Notes: generated from the letters alone by a model not told the origin. 43,373 nt of DNA from Candidatus Aenigmatarchaeota archaeon (GCA_030018055.1 JASEGN010000002.1:1-43373); one strand, 5' to 3'; shown: positions 33,962 to 41,435, counted from the stretch's first letter. Program-made: numbers and translations.

Positions 33962-34016
33962 GGTACCAGATTAATTTTACTAGTAAAATAATTTAAACTT
34001 AATATGTAATCTTTTA

Positions 34017-34094
34017 TTACCTTGCTCTTGCCGCCTCTACTTAGTATTTCGTAAAGTAGCTATGAAAGTAGAAGCACAGAGCGAGGCTACATTT
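34017..34094 (+). ncRNA. Candidate H/ACA guide RNA
   Basis: In the gap before the PAP2 gene, CCTTGCTCT (34020-34028) pairs with AGAGCGAGG (34078-34086), nine pairs with one U-G. The upper stem is TCTACTT (34036-34042) with AAGTAGA (34066-34072). Between them lies a pocket of 7 and 5 unpaired bases. ACA follows at 34089-34091, 16 bases after the upper stem, as in archaeal H/ACA RNAs. A TTTAAACTT box (about 33991-33999) predicts a start near 34018. No kink-turn was proven and no target was identified. Confidence 0.5.
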
Positions 34095-34116
34095 AATTAC
34101 TTGACTAAATTTACTT

Positions 34117-35136
34117 ATGATTGAAAGGTTTTTTTGGCAATTTTTTTCATACTTTGGTGACGTAGCCTATTGGTTGGGTTTTAGCATAGCTTTCCTTTTA
34201 ATTTACCCTTTGCTTTCAAAAAGTGACAAGGCAAAAACAAGATGGATTGTAGTCGAGTTAATTCCAATCGTTTTAATTTCCTATCTCATAGCAACATGCT
34301 TAAAATTTTTATTTCTAGTTCCAAGGCCTTGCTTTGGTTTAGAAGATTGTCCATTAACACCATCATTTCCATCCGGTCATGCAACAATAGCATTTGCTTT
34401 TTCTACAGTTATAGTAGCTAGGCTGAGAGAAAGAAAATACCTTTTATTTTTTGGTTTAGCCTTTTTAGTCGCCTTATCAAGAATTATGCTTGGTGTACAT
34501 GCTGTAGTTGATGTAGTAGCTGGTAGTGTATTGGGAATAGCTGTTGGTGCTGCAGGGGTAGCAGCTAGAAGGGTTAGATTAAATCACTTCTACCTTAGAA
34601 AAACAATTCATCTTCTATGCATAGCGATAATTCCAATTGAATTCCTTTTTGGTAAGAATATTACTGCTGCTTTAATTCTGCTCACTTCTTTGCTTTACCT
34701 CATTTCAGAGATCCTTAGGGTAAGAAAAATAAAATTTCCATTTTTTCAACAGGTAACAAAGGCTTGTTATGAGCAAAGGAATTTAAAAAATATCATAACA
34801 ACTCCTCTCTACTTTGCGAGTGGGATAATTGTTCTACTCCTCCTATTTCCAAAAAATGCATTCTATTTCGGAGCAGTTGCTATAATCCTAGGAGATGGGA
34901 TGGCTGGAATTTTTGGCAAAAAATTTGGAAGGATAAAAATTTTTTACAATAGAAGGAAGACTCTGGAAGGCTCTATAGCTTGTTTTTTCTCCACATTTTT
35001 ACCATTTTTACTTTTAACTAATTTTTTAAGCGCAGCAATTTTAGCATTTTTTGCTGCATTTCTGGAATCGTTATTGAAAAAATATGAGAACTTTATTCTT
35101 CCAGTTGGTGTTGGTACATTTTCTTTATTTATTTAA
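34117..35136 (+). CDS. PAP2 phosphatase fused to dolichol/phytol kinase-like domain
   Basis: A 339-residue membrane protein with two enzyme domains. Residues about 1-150 are a type-2 phosphatidic-acid phosphatase: KFLFLVPRPCF, SFPSGHAT and SRIMLGVHAVVDVVAGS, the three motifs with the catalytic His. Residues about 160-339 match CTP-dependent polyprenol kinases (dolichol/phytol kinase): RKTIHLL, ITTPLYFASG, ILGDGMAGIFGKKFG and NRRKTLEGSIACF, within several hydrophobic helices. The first would remove phosphate from polyprenyl diphosphate or phosphate; the second would phosphorylate the alcohol. Together they suggest recycling of the lipid glycan carrier. Location is the membrane. Confidence 0.85.
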   Translation: MIERFFWQFFSYFGDVAYWLGFSIAFLLIYPLLSKSDKAKTRWIVVELIPIVLISYLIATCLKFLFLVPRPCFGLEDCPLTPSFPSGHATIAFAFSTVIVARLRERKYLLFFGLAFLVALSRIMLGVHAVVDVVAGSVLGIAVGAAGVAARRVRLNHFYLRKTIHLLCIAIIPIEFLFGKNITAALILLTSLLYLISEILRVRKIKFPFFQQVTKACYEQRNLKNIITTPLYFASGIIVLLLLFPKNAFYFGAVAIILGDGMAGIFGKKFGRIKIFYNRRKTLEGSIACFFSTFLPFLLLTNFLSAAILAFFAAFLESLLKKYENFILPVGVGTFSLFI

Positions 35137-35153
35137 ATTAATAAAAGAAAAAT

Positions 35154-35360
35154 ATGCCGGTTGCAAAGAACTTGTTAAAAATATTAGCATGCCCAAAATG
35201 TAAGGGCGATATTGAAGAAAGGGATATGTTTATAGTTTGTAAAAGCTGCAAGCTAGCGTATCCTGTTCTGGATGGTGATGTTCCGGATATGCTCATAGAG
35301 GATGCCTGGAAGCTAGAGGAAGCTAGGAAGCGTAGATTTAAACATAGCTTAAAATTATAA
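35154..35360 (+). CDS. Trm112-like zinc-ribbon protein
   Basis: 68 residues: LLKILACPKCKGDIEERDMFIVCKSCKLAYPVLDGDVPDMLIEDAW, which is the Trm112/UPF0434 pattern with CPKC and CKSC zinc pairs and the conserved YPV-DG-P. Archaeal Trm112 partners and activates tRNA and rRNA methyltransferases. It begins 17 bases after the PAP2-kinase gene and is probably cotranscribed. Confidence 0.8.
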   Translation: MPVAKNLLKILACPKCKGDIEERDMFIVCKSCKLAYPVLDGDVPDMLIEDAWKLEEARKRRFKHSLKL

Positions 35361-35391
35361 TTCTTTCAACATCTTAAGGAATTTCAATATA

Positions 35392-35443
35392 TCTGAAACG
35401 TTTTTTTAGTCAGTACTTAACATTAGAATTTAACAGTTTCAGC
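35392..35443 (+). other. Inverted repeat in the 154-base gap before the OB-fold gene
   Basis: CTGAAAC (about 35393-35399) can pair with GTTTCAG (about 35436-35442) across roughly 36 bases. It could be a small RNA stem or chance; nothing else is seen in the gap from 35361 to 35514 except A+T-rich DNA before the next ATG. Confidence 0.25.
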
Positions 35444-35514
35444 TGTATGCACACTACTACTTTCAAAACTTAAGAATAAACTAATTTAAGCATTGTAGAT
35501 AATTAATTGATAGT

Positions 35515-35802
35515 ATGAAAATCGCCGAGCTAAGAGATGGAATGAGAAATGTTTCTTTAGAGGCTAAGGTAATAGATGTATCTGAAACTAGGGTAGTACA
35601 AACAAAATATGGTAGGAGAGAAGTTGCAAATGCTACAATAGAGGATGATAGTGGACAGGTTTCATTGGTTCTTTGGAGAGAGCAGATTAGAGCTGTGAAC
35701 GTGGGAGATAAAATAAGTGTTAGTGGTGGGTTTGTTACTGAATTTAGAGATGAACTACAGGTTAATGTTCCTAGGTCAGGAAAAATTGAAGTAATAAAGT
35801 AA
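35515..35802 (+). CDS. OB-fold single-stranded nucleic-acid-binding protein
   Basis: 95 residues forming a single OB fold of the archaeal SSB/RPA type: MKIAELRDGMRNVSLEAKVIDVSETRVVQTKYGRREVANATIEDDSGQVSLVLWREQIRAVNVGDKISVSGGFVTEFRDELQVNV. It lacks the acidic C-terminal tail of crenarchaeal SSB. Likely role is single-stranded DNA or RNA protection. It has its own upstream region and a further small gene 45 bases downstream. Confidence 0.8.
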   Translation: MKIAELRDGMRNVSLEAKVIDVSETRVVQTKYGRREVANATIEDDSGQVSLVLWREQIRAVNVGDKISVSGGFVTEFRDELQVNVPRSGKIEVIK

Positions 35803-35847
35803 TTTTATACATATACTTTTAAATAAGAAAAAAAGTTAAATTATAAT

Positions 35848-36147
35848 ATGCCAACCAAAAGAAGTTTAGTTAAGGTATATTTACTCGGAATAATTACTCT
35901 AGGGATCTACTTTATCTATTGGTATGTCAAGACGAAAAATGAAATGAATGAACTTGGAGCAAAAATACCAACTGCATGGCTACTAATAATACCGATAGCG
36001 AATATCTATTGGATGTATAGATATGCAGAAGGTTTTGCAAAAATTACTAAAAAAGAGAGTACAGTGCTTTGGTTCCTACTTTTCATCATAATACCAATTA
36101 TTGTACCAGCCATAGTTCAATCTGAACTTAACAAACTCAGCAAGTAA
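35848..36147 (+). CDS. Small membrane protein, DUF4234-like
   Basis: 99 residues with three hydrophobic helices: about 8-26 (VYLLGIITLGIYFIYWYV), about 42-60 (AWLLIIPIANIYWMYRYAEGF) and about 72-90 (VLWFLLFIIIPIIVPAIVQ). The GIYFIYW...EMNELG pattern is that of DUF4234 proteins, whose function is not known. A TATA-like stretch and short leader lie upstream (TTTAAATAAG near 35819). Confidence 0.7.
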   Translation: MPTKRSLVKVYLLGIITLGIYFIYWYVKTKNEMNELGAKIPTAWLLIIPIANIYWMYRYAEGFAKITKKESTVLWFLLFIIIPIIVPAIVQSELNKLSK

Positions 36148-36216
36148 ATACTTTACTCGTAAGAAGAATTTTATAATGAAATTTAAAATTAAAAAACAAT
36201 TTTCTAATTATTAATA

Positions 36217-36316
36217 ACTCAAGGTCTGAAAAAAAGATGATGTATATAAATACTTAAGATTAATAGTACAAACAAATTGCCGGGTAAAAAGACTCAAGGT
36301 CTGATAAGAATGATGA
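36217..36316 (+). ncRNA. Tandem C/D-guide-like elements upstream of tRNA-Ser
   Basis: The 13-base string ACTCAAGGTCTGA occurs at 36217-36229 and 36292-36304. Each is followed within 5-7 bases by ATGATG(A/T) (36237-36243, 36310-36316), giving D'-spacer-C' modules as in archaeal C/D sRNAs. ACTCAAGG is the exact complement of CCTTGAGT in the tRNA-Ser anticodon region just downstream. The fifth base before the CTGA box pairs with U34, the residue that would be 2'-O-methylated. Outer C and D boxes are not convincing. Confidence 0.4.
36243..36253 (+). promoter_or_regulatory. TATA box for the tRNA-Ser transcript
   Basis: TATATAAATAC predicts a start near 36272-36278. The primary transcript would then carry a 45-50 base leader including the second ACTCAAGGTCTGA element and an extra GCCGGG copy (36279-36284) before tRNA-Ser. 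Confidence 0.5.
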
Positions 36317-36331
36317 ATAAACTGCCGGGAT

Positions 36332-36345
36332 TATTTATGACCGAT
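36332..36345 (+). other. Noncanonical tRNA-Ser intron between positions 8 and 9 (14 bases)
   Basis: Outer helix CTGC (leader plus acceptor bases) with GCAG (D arm). Central helix CGGG/ACCG (three pairs plus G-A). Bulges ATT and ATG, cut after the second base of each. The outer helix uses leader bases, so the fold forms only before 5' processing. Confidence 0.7.
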
Positions 36346-36375
36346 GGCAGAATCAGGTAATGCGCCAGCCTTGAG

Positions 36376-36386
36376 TTCAAAAGGAA
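36376..36386 (+). other. Canonical-position tRNA-Ser intron 37/38 (11 bases)
   Basis: It lies after CTTGAG and before the A at position 38. Bulges AGT and AAA flank a CTTG/AAGG helix with one U-G and one mismatch. Removal gives the standard loop CTTGAGA. Confidence 0.8.
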
Positions 36387-36436
36387 AGCTGGTGTCCCTT
36401 TGGGACGTCTGGGTTCAAATCCCAGTCCCGGCGTCC

Positions 36437-37270
36437 TTACTCAAGTTTTGATCTTACATTTTGAGATGGTTTGATAACTACCTTATCGTAACCTTTAACA
36501 TCTAAAACTCGAGAAGCATTCCCTTGATTCACCGAAACTTCAAGAAAGTCGCTGCCCCCAATTATGGCAAGTGGCGTGTTTAGAGGAGCTTCACCATAGG
36601 CTGAACAGAGTCTCAAAGTCAAATCCCTATCTTTCAATTTAAGAATAAGATTTTTCCCTTCTTCTATTCCAATTTCTCTGAGGTCCCTCAAGCTAATGTT
36701 TGTGATTATGTTGCCAAAATTATCTATGTGAATGACCTCACCCTGTATTTCTTCTTTTCGAATTTTTGGTTTTGTGAAGCTGGGAATTACAGGGTCTTGT
36801 ATCTTTGGGCCAAAATTGGATGGAAGAGCTCCTTTAGCTAAATATGCCGCAACAGGACTGAAGATGTCACGTCCGTGGAAAGTCCTCGAAACATCTTTGA
36901 GCATGTATTTTGGGTTAGTGATTTCGTAGATGTGGTTTATTCCTTCCCTTTGTGCTGAAAGTATCAAAAGCCCATTATCCGGCCCAACGTAAAAGCTACG
37001 TTTCGTCTCGACTATCATTGGCCTTCTTTTCGCTCCAACCCCAGGGTCTACCACCGCAACATGGATTGTTCCCTTCGGAAAGTACAGTGCTGCTTGAGCA
37101 AGAATAAAGGCTCCAAGTCGCACATCGAATTTTGTTATCTCATGATTTATATCAACAATCGTTGCTTTTGGGTATATAGAAAGTATTACTGCCTTCATCT
37201 CAGCTACATAAGGGTCCTTTAGACCAAAATCTGAGAGTAATGTAATAATAGATGATTTACGCATTCTCAT
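36437..37270 (-). CDS. S-adenosyl-L-methionine hydrolase (DUF62 family)
   Basis: 277 residues. N-terminal domain IITLLSDFGLKDPYVAEMKAVIL, VAVVDPGVGAKRRPMIVET, YVGPDNGLL and the conserved TFHGRDIFSPVAAYLAKG. The C-terminal beta domain has VIHIDNFGNIITNI. This is the SAM hydroxide adenosyltransferase (duf62) group, related to fluorinase and chlorinase, which splits SAM to adenosine and methionine. Divergent from the APH-like gene (33-base gap), convergent with tRNA-Ser. Confidence 0.9.
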   Translation of the reverse strand: MRMRKSSIITLLSDFGLKDPYVAEMKAVILSIYPKATIVDINHEITKFDVRLGAFILAQAALYFPKGTIHVAVVDPGVGAKRRPMIVETKRSFYVGPDNGLLILSAQREGINHIYEITNPKYMLKDVSRTFHGRDIFSPVAAYLAKGALPSNFGPKIQDPVIPSFTKPKIRKEEIQGEVIHIDNFGNIITNISLRDLREIGIEEGKNLILKLKDRDLTLRLCSAYGEAPLNTPLAIIGGSDFLEVSVNQGNASRVLDVKGYDKVVIKPSQNVRSKLE

Positions 37271-37303
37271 TACTATTAAGGATTAGTTGTAAAAATTTAT
37301 ATT

Positions 37304-38302
37304 ATGGTTGACATCGTTACAGCATTAATGAATCCAAAATCCTACGATGAGCCTACCAAAAAAATAAGACTTATGCAAACTCACATATCCTGGATATTTT
37401 TAACTGGTAGGTACGCGTATAAGGTAAAAAAACCAGTTAATTTTGGTTTTTGCAATTTTTCAACCTTAGCAAAACGAAAGTTTTTCTGCTACAAAGAGTT
37501 AAAAATCAACAGACAGTTTTCAGATATGTATTTAGAAGTAGTTCCAATAAATCAGTTCAACAACGACATAAAAATCAAAGGTAAGGGGAAAACAATTGAG
37601 TATGCTGTAAAAATGAGAGAATTGCCCCAGGAAAGGATGATGTGTAAACTTCTCGAAAAGAATAGGGTCAGAAAACAAACTATAGAAGAAATAGCTAAAA
37701 TTGTTTCAGAATTTCATTTGAAATTGAAACAGAATAGGAGAACAAAAAAATATGGTTCTCCAAGAATAATTCGCTATAATTTTGATGAAAATTTTAATCT
37801 AGTTAAAAAATTTATCGGCATCACAATAGATAGAAAAAAATTTGATTTCATCAAAGGAAAGGTATATGATTTTCTAGAACACAACAAAAAGCTATTTAAA
37901 GAAAGAATCATCGATGGGAAGATAAAAGATTGTCATGGTGATCTGCATTCTGAAAATATTTTCCTCTCAGACAAAATTTATATTTTTGATGCCATAGAGT
38001 TTAACGATAGGCTAAAATGTGGTGATGTGGCAAAGGATGTTGCATTTTTTCTCATGGATCTTGATTTTCACAAAAAGCATGGGTTAGTAGAAATTTTCCT
38101 CAAAAAATATCTTGCTCATACAAAAGATAAAGAAATGTTGAGGTTGTTACCCCTTTATAAATGTTACTATGCTTATGTTAGGGGAAAAATAAATAGTCTT
38201 AAATCTGCTGATGAAAGAGTTAGTGTAGAAGAAAAGCAAGAATCAATTAAACTTGCAAAAAAATATTTCGATCTAGCTTTTAATTATGCCAAGAGACTTT
38301 AA
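37304..38302 (+). CDS. Aminoglycoside phosphotransferase-like kinase (COG2187 type)
   Basis: 332-residue protein-kinase-fold small-molecule kinase. N-terminal THISWIFLTGRYAYKVKKPVNFGFCNFSTLAKRKFFCYKELKINRQF is typical of the COG2187 group. The catalytic loop is DCHGDLHSENIFL, followed by metal-binding YIFDAIEFNDRLKCGDVAKDVAFFLMDLD. In many bacteria this domain is fused to a P-loop kinase; here the P-loop kinase is the next gene, on the opposite strand, overlapping by 30 bases. The substrate is unknown. Confidence 0.82.
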   Translation: MVDIVTALMNPKSYDEPTKKIRLMQTHISWIFLTGRYAYKVKKPVNFGFCNFSTLAKRKFFCYKELKINRQFSDMYLEVVPINQFNNDIKIKGKGKTIEYAVKMRELPQERMMCKLLEKNRVRKQTIEEIAKIVSEFHLKLKQNRRTKKYGSPRIIRYNFDENFNLVKKFIGITIDRKKFDFIKGKVYDFLEHNKKLFKERIIDGKIKDCHGDLHSENIFLSDKIYIFDAIEFNDRLKCGDVAKDVAFFLMDLDFHKKHGLVEIFLKKYLAHTKDKEMLRLLPLYKCYYAYVRGKINSLKSADERVSVEEKQESIKLAKKYFDLAFNYAKRL

Positions 38303-38779
38303 TTCTTCTTCTAATCTCATGGCAGCAGTATTTGTTCCTTTGCTAGTATCAATTACCAGATGCTTAAATTTTATTGGTTCATATTCTTCCTTCAGTTTCA
38401 AATGCATTCGATAGTCTGCATCAGATAGTTTCCTTTTCTTACCGGCAATTCTCTGGAGAATAGTTTTTTCATTGCAAACAAATTCTATGAAATAGATTGG
38501 AACTTTATTTCTTTTAGCTACCTCTTTTATAGCATTCCTATACTGTTCTTTAGTAAACGTAGCATCCAGAATACATATATTGATTTTTGATAAATATTCT
38601 GCGAGTAGACACATAGCTTTGTATACTAGTTCTTTCTCCCAGTCTTGATACGTTGGCTTTTTAAAGAGTTTTTTTCTTATGTAATCCGTGCTGATTACTA
38701 CTCCACCTAATTTTTTTGCTACGATGTTTGCAACGGTAGTTTTACCTGTTCCTGGTAAGCCACAGAATACGAGCAACAT
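38273..38779 (-). CDS. P-loop kinase (COG0645/AAA_33-like)
   Basis: 168 residues with Walker A GLPGTGKTT (7-15), VISTDYIRKKLFKKPTY, ILDATFTKEQYRNAI (Walker B-like Asp) and the lid RIAGKKRKLSDADYRMHLKLKEEYEPI. Small-molecule or RNA-end kinase family. It is convergent with and overlaps the APH-like gene, its usual fusion partner. Confidence 0.82.
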   Translation of the reverse strand: MLLVFCGLPGTGKTTVANIVAKKLGGVVISTDYIRKKLFKKPTYQDWEKELVYKAMCLLAEYLSKINICILDATFTKEQYRNAIKEVAKRNKVPIYFIEFVCNEKTILQRIAGKKRKLSDADYRMHLKLKEEYEPIKFKHLVIDTSKGTNTAAMRLEEELKSLGIIKS

Positions 38780-38890
38780 ATTATCTAATTTGTAAAAAAG
38801 AAATTAAAGAGTTATAATTATAAAATTTTGTTCTTTTCTATGGTTAAGAAGATAAATCTAGGTTATAAAAATATATAGGAGGATCTTTAG

Positions 38891-39592
38891 ATGAAAAATA
38901 AAATATTTTATGGAATTCTCGTAACTTGTATACTGATTATTGTTGGGGTTGGATTTTTTATGCTAATCAAACCTGCTCCCATGCCAATTCTAGTAACGAA
39001 ACCAATTTTAAACTACAATGTTGGTGGCTGTGAGAAACAAGAGGAAAGGGAATATATAAGAGCTAGAGGTGTAGAAGAAAGAGTAGATGTTGAGGTGGTT
39101 GATGGATTTATCAATTTAATTCATCATCTTAATTACGTCTGTTGTGCCAACATGAAAGTCTACTTAGATTCTTCAGAAAGTTTTCCCGAGTATACTCTCA
39201 TAAAAATAAAAGAGAAAAATGAGGGTGAGATGTGTAGGTGTATTTGTGATTATGAAATTAGCATAAAGATTGGGCCACTTGAAAAAGGAAAATATCTAAT
39301 TCAAATTTGGGGTGTTGAGTTTGAGAATATGTCAGCAGAGCTTCTTTGGGAGAAAGAACTAGAGATGAAAGAAGTTACAACTTTACCTCTTAGGGAAGAG
39401 TTTTGTGGTTGGTCTACTAACGGAAGGTGCTTAACTGATTTTGACTGCGTGAAAGGAGGTTGTTCTGGGCAAGTTTGTCAATCTAAATATGAAGAACCGG
39501 TAATTACAATCTGCGAATGGAGAGATTGCTATAATGCAATAGCATATGGGCTAGAATGTAAGTGTATAAACCAACAATGTCAATGGGCTTAA
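38891..39592 (+). CDS. Membrane-anchored secreted Cys-rich protein
   Basis: 233 residues. One N-terminal hydrophobic helix (about 7-27, GILVTCILIIVGVGFFML) anchors or exports it. The middle has paired cysteines (YVCCANMKVYL, MCRCICDY). The C-terminal 65 residues hold an eight-cysteine cluster: EFCGWSTNGRCLTDFDCVKGGCSGQVCQS ... CEWRDCYNAIAYGLECKCINQQCQW. Similar clusters occur in secreted bacterial and archaeal proteins of unknown role. Disulphides outside the cell are likely. A good ribosome site (AGGAGG) precedes the ATG. It overlaps the PRTase stop by 4 bases. Confidence 0.7.
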   Translation: MKNKIFYGILVTCILIIVGVGFFMLIKPAPMPILVTKPILNYNVGGCEKQEEREYIRARGVEERVDVEVVDGFINLIHHLNYVCCANMKVYLDSSESFPEYTLIKIKEKNEGEMCRCICDYEISIKIGPLEKGKYLIQIWGVEFENMSAELLWEKELEMKEVTTLPLREEFCGWSTNGRCLTDFDCVKGGCSGQVCQSKYEEPVITICEWRDCYNAIAYGLECKCINQQCQWA

Positions 39593-40236
39593 ACCTTGGA
39601 TGTAGACTCTCCATAAAATTTTACTACATGTGGTTTACTAGCCATTACTTCTAACCTAGCCAATCCTTTTGCATTATGCCCAGTTTTTTCTTTAATCTCA
39701 TCTATACCATTTCCTCGTTCATAAACTGAGCCTATACCAACTATAGAGTACCTACGCTTTTCCAAATCTTTTGTTACACCTATTAGAGTACCTCCAGATG
39801 AAATTATATCCTCAACTATGAGAAGCTTGTCATCTTCCCTGAGTTGCCAAGCACCATAAAGTTTATCTCTCCCGTAGGCCTTTGTCTGTTCTATTTCTAT
39901 TTGATGAGGAATTTTATAATCTCTTTTCCTTATAACAACAAGATCTTTTCCATATCTTTGCGCAAGCCATGAAGCAGGAATGAAGCCTTTAGCCTCTATA
40001 GCTAAAATTTTATTAGCTTCACTTAACTCCTTTTCCAACATCCAGCTCATACCCTCTATTGTGGCATCAATAAATTCAAATGGTACTATTGACTCAAATG
40101 GTAGTATAACATAAGGATATGGCTCACCTTGAGGTGTAGAAAATGTTGTCATTTCGCACCTCTCTGTTACTTCTTTTATTATCCTTTTCCAGTCAATTTT
40201 TGGTCTCACGTTTAAAGTAAGTATTTTAAAATTCAA
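39589..40236 (-). CDS. Purine-type phosphoribosyltransferase
   Basis: 215 residues, type I PRTase. PRPP motif LLIVEDIISSGGTLIGV (about 137-153), and an upstream AIEAKGFIPASWLAQRYGKDLVVIRK loop like that of adenine PRTases. The N-terminal 40 residues are unusual. Probable purine salvage, most like adenine PRTase, but xanthine or hypoxanthine are possible. It follows the ACT-domain gene by 11 bases, suggesting control by it. Confidence 0.75.
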   Translation of the reverse strand: MNFKILTLNVRPKIDWKRIIKEVTERCEMTTFSTPQGEPYPYVILPFESIVPFEFIDATIEGMSWMLEKELSEANKILAIEAKGFIPASWLAQRYGKDLVVIRKRDYKIPHQIEIEQTKAYGRDKLYGAWQLREDDKLLIVEDIISSGGTLIGVTKDLEKRRYSIVGIGSVYERGNGIDEIKEKTGHNAKGLARLEVMASKPHVVKFYGESTSKV

Positions 40237-40247
40237 ATTAATTGTTG

Positions 40248-40853
40248 TTATTGCACACCAATACTTTCTAATGTATCAACGACCTTTAGCAAATCTTTTT
40301 TATTGAAAACAAAGGTACCTACATCACCATGGCATGAGTACATTTTGAGTATGTTAATACCCCTTTCAGCAAAAGCGGAGCAGACATACGCCACAACACC
40401 AGGAATCATCTCAGTACTAGTAGAACTTATTATTCTAACTTCTACTACATTTTTCATCTTAGGTTCTAAATCTAAGTTGTGATCAGTTATTACTTCTACT
40501 TTATCAATTCCAGTAATAAGATGAAAATGCTTAATATCTTTAAGCATTTCTCCATCTAAAGATTTCATCGTGTATACATTAACACCTGTCCTTATTTCTA
40601 ATTTGCTATTTTTGAGAATCTCTATAATTTTTTTATCATCTTCTATTGATTTAATTTGTTTTTGATAACGTCTTATAGCCACAAGTATAGCATCGAAATT
40701 TTTAATACCAGTATCTTTTTGAATCTTTCTGGAGAGTGACGAAAAGTTGATTAAATCTTTTTTAAGCCCATAAATAATAAAGGGATGGTTTTTTATCCAT
40801 CTAAATGTTTGTTCGGCAATTGAAGATTTTTCTGCCTCTTTTTTTATTTTCAT
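40248..40853 (-). CDS. ACT-domain regulator with N-terminal helix-turn-helix
   Basis: 201 residues. The N-terminal part (about 15-70) is helical and HTH-like (TFRWIKNHPFIIYGLKKDLINFSSLSRKIQKDTGI). The C-terminal part has two ACT-like units; the second is clear: MIPGVVAYVCSAFAERGINILKMYSCHGDVGTFVFNKKDLLKVVDTL. Such archaeal proteins are thought to sense small ligands such as amino acids. The divergent 86-base spacer to 40940 contains an ATGTT...AACAT inverted repeat near 40884-40901 that could be its operator. First gene of a two-gene unit with the PRTase. Confidence 0.65.
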   Translation of the reverse strand: MKIKKEAEKSSIAEQTFRWIKNHPFIIYGLKKDLINFSSLSRKIQKDTGIKNFDAILVAIRRYQKQIKSIEDDKKIIEILKNSKLEIRTGVNVYTMKSLDGEMLKDIKHFHLITGIDKVEVITDHNLDLEPKMKNVVEVRIISSTSTEMIPGVVAYVCSAFAERGINILKMYSCHGDVGTFVFNKKDLLKVVDTLESIGVQ

Positions 40854-40939
40854 GTTTAATATATGTCAAAAAAGTTTTAAATATGTTTAATTTTGAACAT
40901 TAAATATTTAATTTTAAAACCCTAATATCAAGATGTGAT

Positions 40940-41419
40940 ATGGTGATTAGGAATGCAAAGGTATGTGATGTGCCAGAGATACATAAGCTTGTTAATTCAT
41001 TTGCTGACAGAGGCGAGATGCTCCATCGCCCTTTTAGTGAAATTTATGAAAACTTGAGAGACTTTTTTGTAGTGCGAAAAGATGGCGAAATCATCGGTTG
41101 TTGTGCTCTTCACCTATTTTGGTCTGACCTTGCCGAAATAAGAGCTCTAGCAGTAAAGGAAAGATACCAGAACAATGGTTGGGGAAGTTCCTTAGTAAAC
41201 GCATGTATTAAAGAAGCTAAAAGATTAAGTGTTACAAATATCTTCTGTCTTACTTATAAACCGGCATTCTTTAAAAGATTTGGTTTTAAAGTAATCGATA
41301 GAATGAAATTACCCAGAAAAATATGGGGTGAATGTCAACGATGCTACAAATTCCCAAATTGTAATGAAACGGCTATGATTTTAAGATTAACCAAGAATCC
41401 TGGTAAAAATAAAAGCTAA
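40940..41419 (+). CDS. argA: N-acetylglutamate synthase-like GNAT acetyltransferase
   Basis: 159 residues. VIRNAKVCDVPEIHKLVNSFADRGEMLHRPFSEIYENLRDFFVV, GCCALHLFWSDLAEIRALAVKERYQNNGWGSSLVNACIKEAKRL and the tail FFKRFGFKVIDRMKLPRKIWGECQRCYKFPNCNETAM match the stand-alone GNAT NAGS group (first step of arginine synthesis). The acetyl-CoA loop is the RYQNNGWGS segment. No other arg genes are near. Confidence 0.8.
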   Translation: MVIRNAKVCDVPEIHKLVNSFADRGEMLHRPFSEIYENLRDFFVVRKDGEIIGCCALHLFWSDLAEIRALAVKERYQNNGWGSSLVNACIKEAKRLSVTNIFCLTYKPAFFKRFGFKVIDRMKLPRKIWGECQRCYKFPNCNETAMILRLTKNPGKNKS

Positions 41420-41435
41420 CACTTAAAAGTTTATA

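Larger units (their letters stand above)
36324..36433 (+). tRNA. tRNA-Ser(UGA) with two introns
   Basis: Acceptor arm GCCGGGA/TCCCGGC with discriminator G (36433). D arm GCA-GAATCAGGTAA-TGC. Anticodon arm CCAGC...GCTGG with anticodon TGA at 36372-36374. Long variable arm GTCCC-TTT-GGGAC and T arm CTGGG-TTCAAAT-CCCAG. The gene is 110 bases. Removing 36332-36345 and 36376-36386 leaves an 85-base class II tRNA. Serine rather than leucine is favoured by G73, the anticodon and the GCC acceptor start. CCA is not encoded. It ends 3 bases before the stop of the convergent SAM hydrolase. Confidence 0.92.

Noticed and set aside
36324..36433. tRNA-Leu(GAG) reading of the same locus
   Set aside because: The discriminator G, acceptor GCC start and loop CTTGAGA after splicing fit serine; GAG would shift the loop out of register.
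36217..36445. CRISPR-like array from repeated ACTCAAG
   Set aside because: Only two long copies exist; a third ACTCAAG at 36439 is part of the SAM hydrolase 3' end. There are no regular spacers and no cas genes.
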